Below, piece by piece: positions 61,925 to 64,000 of a stretch of 64,000 bases of DNA. The notes under the pieces are model-generated. The model saw only the letters and a list, made by a program, of their open reading frames with translations, was not told the origin of the DNA and ran no database searches. The number at the start of each line of letters is the position of its first letter. Positions within the stretch are counted from its first letter, which is position 1. The translations under genes and the position numbers were made by a program. Source of the DNA: Henricia sp. BOLD:AAB3569 (taxonomy: Eukaryota; Echinodermata; Asteroidea; Spinulosida; Echinasteridae); NCBI GenBank assembly GCA_037783545.1, contig JBBELK010000015.1, positions 1,550,001 to 1,614,000 on the forward strand, written 5' to 3'.

Positions 61925-63740
61925 TTACTTGACACGGGACCATGTTGGAGCCACAGCAGGTATTGGGTGGCGATTACCGACAGCGCCAGCCGACAACGAT
62001 GGGAATTCCTGATGCATAGCGAGGTGTGCTTGAAGTTTGCCTTGTTGGACTATCATTCCACATTGGGGACATGAACTGTTGGCATTTAACTTTGACTTCC
62101 ACTCTCCGTGACCTCGACCTTTGCCCCTTGAACCCAAAGGCTCCATTTGTTGCGCAACTAGGAAATCGTCGTCCTTCTGGGCGGAGATAAGCTCTTGCTG
62201 TTTGACGGCATCTGGAAGCAGCGCCACAAGTTCGCTGAAAATCTCGGTCAGATCGTCTCCGAGTAGTGTCTTGCATTGGGCATAATACTCGGTAGCCATC
62301 AAGGAGCCTTCGCGGAACTTTCTTGAGATAGACTTGAACATGTTAAAACCGTCTTCCTCCCGTAGAATGGACTGAATCTTTGTGGCTAGTATTTGGTTGC
62401 GCTCATTGAAGGCTAAAGGGTGGATATAAATATCGAGTCCAGGTGGGGTGGGACTGTCAGACATGTAGACACTGGCGGCAAATCCTGGGGGTGGGCCAAC
62501 TGGAAACGAGGTCTTTTGAAGAGGCGGGGCCGCAGACATTTGGGTTAAACCAGGCGGTGGGGGTCGTGTGGTCGTGGTCGAAGTTGATATATCAATTGAT
62601 AGTCCTGGGGGTAATCGTTGAGGATTAGTCTGCCTTTCACACGGTATTGCGATGGCGTCCTTTTGCGATTTAAAACCAGGCGGTGGTTTAAAAAGTGGGT
62701 CTTTGGTAACCTTATTCTGGGTTTCCTTTGCCGATTTTTTGCCTTTTTTTTTGGATTTCACAGCGGCTTCAGGAGGTTGGGCCGTGGTTTTTCCTTTTGA
62801 TGCGGACCACGCAGATGCACCGTTGGTTTTAGGTTTTTGATTGGCAGTGGCTCGCGTCGGTTCGACACCCAAAATTCCCGCAATGGAACTCAGAGTGGGA
62901 AAATCCTCGTCTGTATTTTTAAACGACCTCTGTGCAGGCATTGCTACGGGCTGTTGCTGATGAAATTTAGGCTGTAAATCAATTTTCTGCAAGGCAGAGT
63001 AAAAATTAAATCCGCCAGAAGAGCCGTTACCGCCAATGTTAGCAACGGACGGTGCTCCTAAAGCTGGGAAATCTTCGCTTTTTGCCTTCGACGACGACCA
63101 GGCTATTTTTGCAGATTTGGCTTCTAAATCAGCTATGTTGCTTTTAAGAGAGGGATAGTCTTCACTGGGACTGATATCTGAAGACAGGTTCTTTGTATGT
63201 CTTTCATCCTCATGTGTCGGAGTGCTCCGAGAGGACTCTCTTGCACCGTTAGTTTTGTCCGGTGCAATTTTTGCTTTCTTTTTCTTTTTCTTCAATCCTG
63301 CTTCAACTGGATCCGGAACATCAGGTTTGGCCTTCTGTTTCTTTTCATCCTCCACAGTGTCCACATTTCTGGATGACGGTAGATACTTGACTTTGTCCTC
63401 AGTTTCCTTTTTGGTTTCCACTTTTGAGTTTGGCGAAACCCGACCACCATCTCTCGTCTTCACCTCGCGTTCTTTCACCGCTTCCTTCGTTTCCACGGCC
63501 ACAGCACCCTTGCTTGCGTCACCATCCTCACTACTGTTCTTCAGTTTCCTGCTGCTGCCGTCTCTAGACGTCTCTGGCTCGGAGCTGGCGGGCGATTCAT
63601 TCTTGGCTTGTTGTCGTCTGTCCTTGGATCTCTTCGTGTCTACATCTTCTCTTTCCGACTTCTTTGTGTCCTGTTTAGCGGCTATTCCTCTCCTGTTTGT
63701 CTCCAATGATGCTTGAATTGCAGTGGACAGGCCATCGTCC
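61925..63740 (-). CDS. ZNF598: ZNF598/Hel2-type E3 ubiquitin ligase, 3' coding exon (partial)
   Basis: The open frame ends in a stop at 61925-61927. It is taken to begin at the acceptor CAG just before 63740, giving 1816 bp and about 605 residues, starting on the last base of a split codon. ZNF598 marks collided ribosomes by ubiquitylating small-subunit proteins and recruits GIGYF2. This exon covers only the central and C-terminal part. The N-terminal RING and zinc fingers must lie upstream, beyond 64000. Visible features are a long low-complexity Lys/Glu/Ser region, DFP(A/T/S)L-type motifs (EDFPALG, EDFPTLS, EDYPSLK, QEFPSLS), a proline-rich stretch with PPPGF and PPPPGL repeats of the GYF-binding kind, a conserved helical segment near RNQILATKIQSIL, and a C-terminal zinc-finger-like CPQCGMI..HLAMH unit. 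AATAAA on this strand lies at 61837-61842, 83 bp past the stop. Hydrophobic residues encoded before the acceptor are treated as intron. Confidence 0.9.
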
Positions 63741-64000
63741 CTGTTGAAGAAGGAATACAGTAAAACCTCTTTAATTATATAATATTGGATGACTTTGAGG
63801 GTGATATGAGAATACTGCACGAGTCATGAAAATACGGAACGAGCCATCGGCGAGTTCAGTATTTTATTAAGGCCACCTTTATAAAGAGGCCACCTGTCTA
63901 AAGTGGCCACAAACCAGTTTGTACACAAACATATGGAGGTGGAACCTTGATATTAGGGCCCCTCTCTAATGCGGCCAGTGGCCAAGGCACTTGGACTTTT

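Noticed and set aside
63222..63716. 164-codon + strand frame
   Set aside because: It is the antisense shadow of the charged ZNF598 region.
63741..63820. N-terminal extension of the ZNF598 frame (MQYSHITLKVIQ...)
   Set aside because: It reads through an acceptor (CTTCAACAG) into hydrophobic, AT-rich sequence that looks like intron.

Overview
The window is ordinary nuclear DNA of an invertebrate deuterostome. Genes are split by introns with GT..AG borders, the spacers are AT-rich, and short inverted-repeat transposons and tRNA-derived SINEs are dense. The gene set (GT29 sialyltransferase, CTLD lectin, GDE1, LRRC45, Rac, ZNF598) and the frequent acatgtacatg motif suggest an echinoderm, perhaps a sea star. 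That placement is inference from gene content, not a proven identification.

Layout. An ST6GalNAc-type sialyltransferase on + (411-4999, 7 exons, 398 aa) is followed by a repeat-rich spacer and an apparently single-exon secreted C-type lectin/PAN protein on + (10371-11141). GDE1, a membrane glycerophosphodiester phosphodiesterase, is on - (24756 down to 14025, 6 exons, 334 aa). LRRC45, a centrosomal LRR and coiled-coil protein, is on - (35880 down to 27035, 12 exons, 697 aa). A Rac GTPase is on - (56361 down to 42997, 5 exons, 193 aa). The 3' coding exon of ZNF598 is on - (63740 down to 61925), and the gene continues beyond the window. Reading frame is kept across every intron of the four complete multi-exon genes, and their lengths fit the known families. 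All exon models were made by eye.

The genes do not form a pathway. The sialyltransferase and the lectin both concern glycans, but they are separate genes and no co-regulation is visible.

Most of the remaining sequence is mobile-element debris. At least four families end in TTAA plus AAGG-like termini. Other elements are a foldback family ending in TTCACACTGAGCC, a mariner-like family with Y-shaped TACACTACTCACAATAAG ends, a hAT-like family whose empty sites lie in the same window, several SINE families, and a 3.5-kb element with about 160-bp inverted ends inside GDE1 intron 4. LRRC45 carries two separate partial tandem duplications of exons. I saw no new enzymatic or defence system. The most unusual material is the nested-insertion record, the exon duplications, and elements that touch the splice or 3' ends of host genes.
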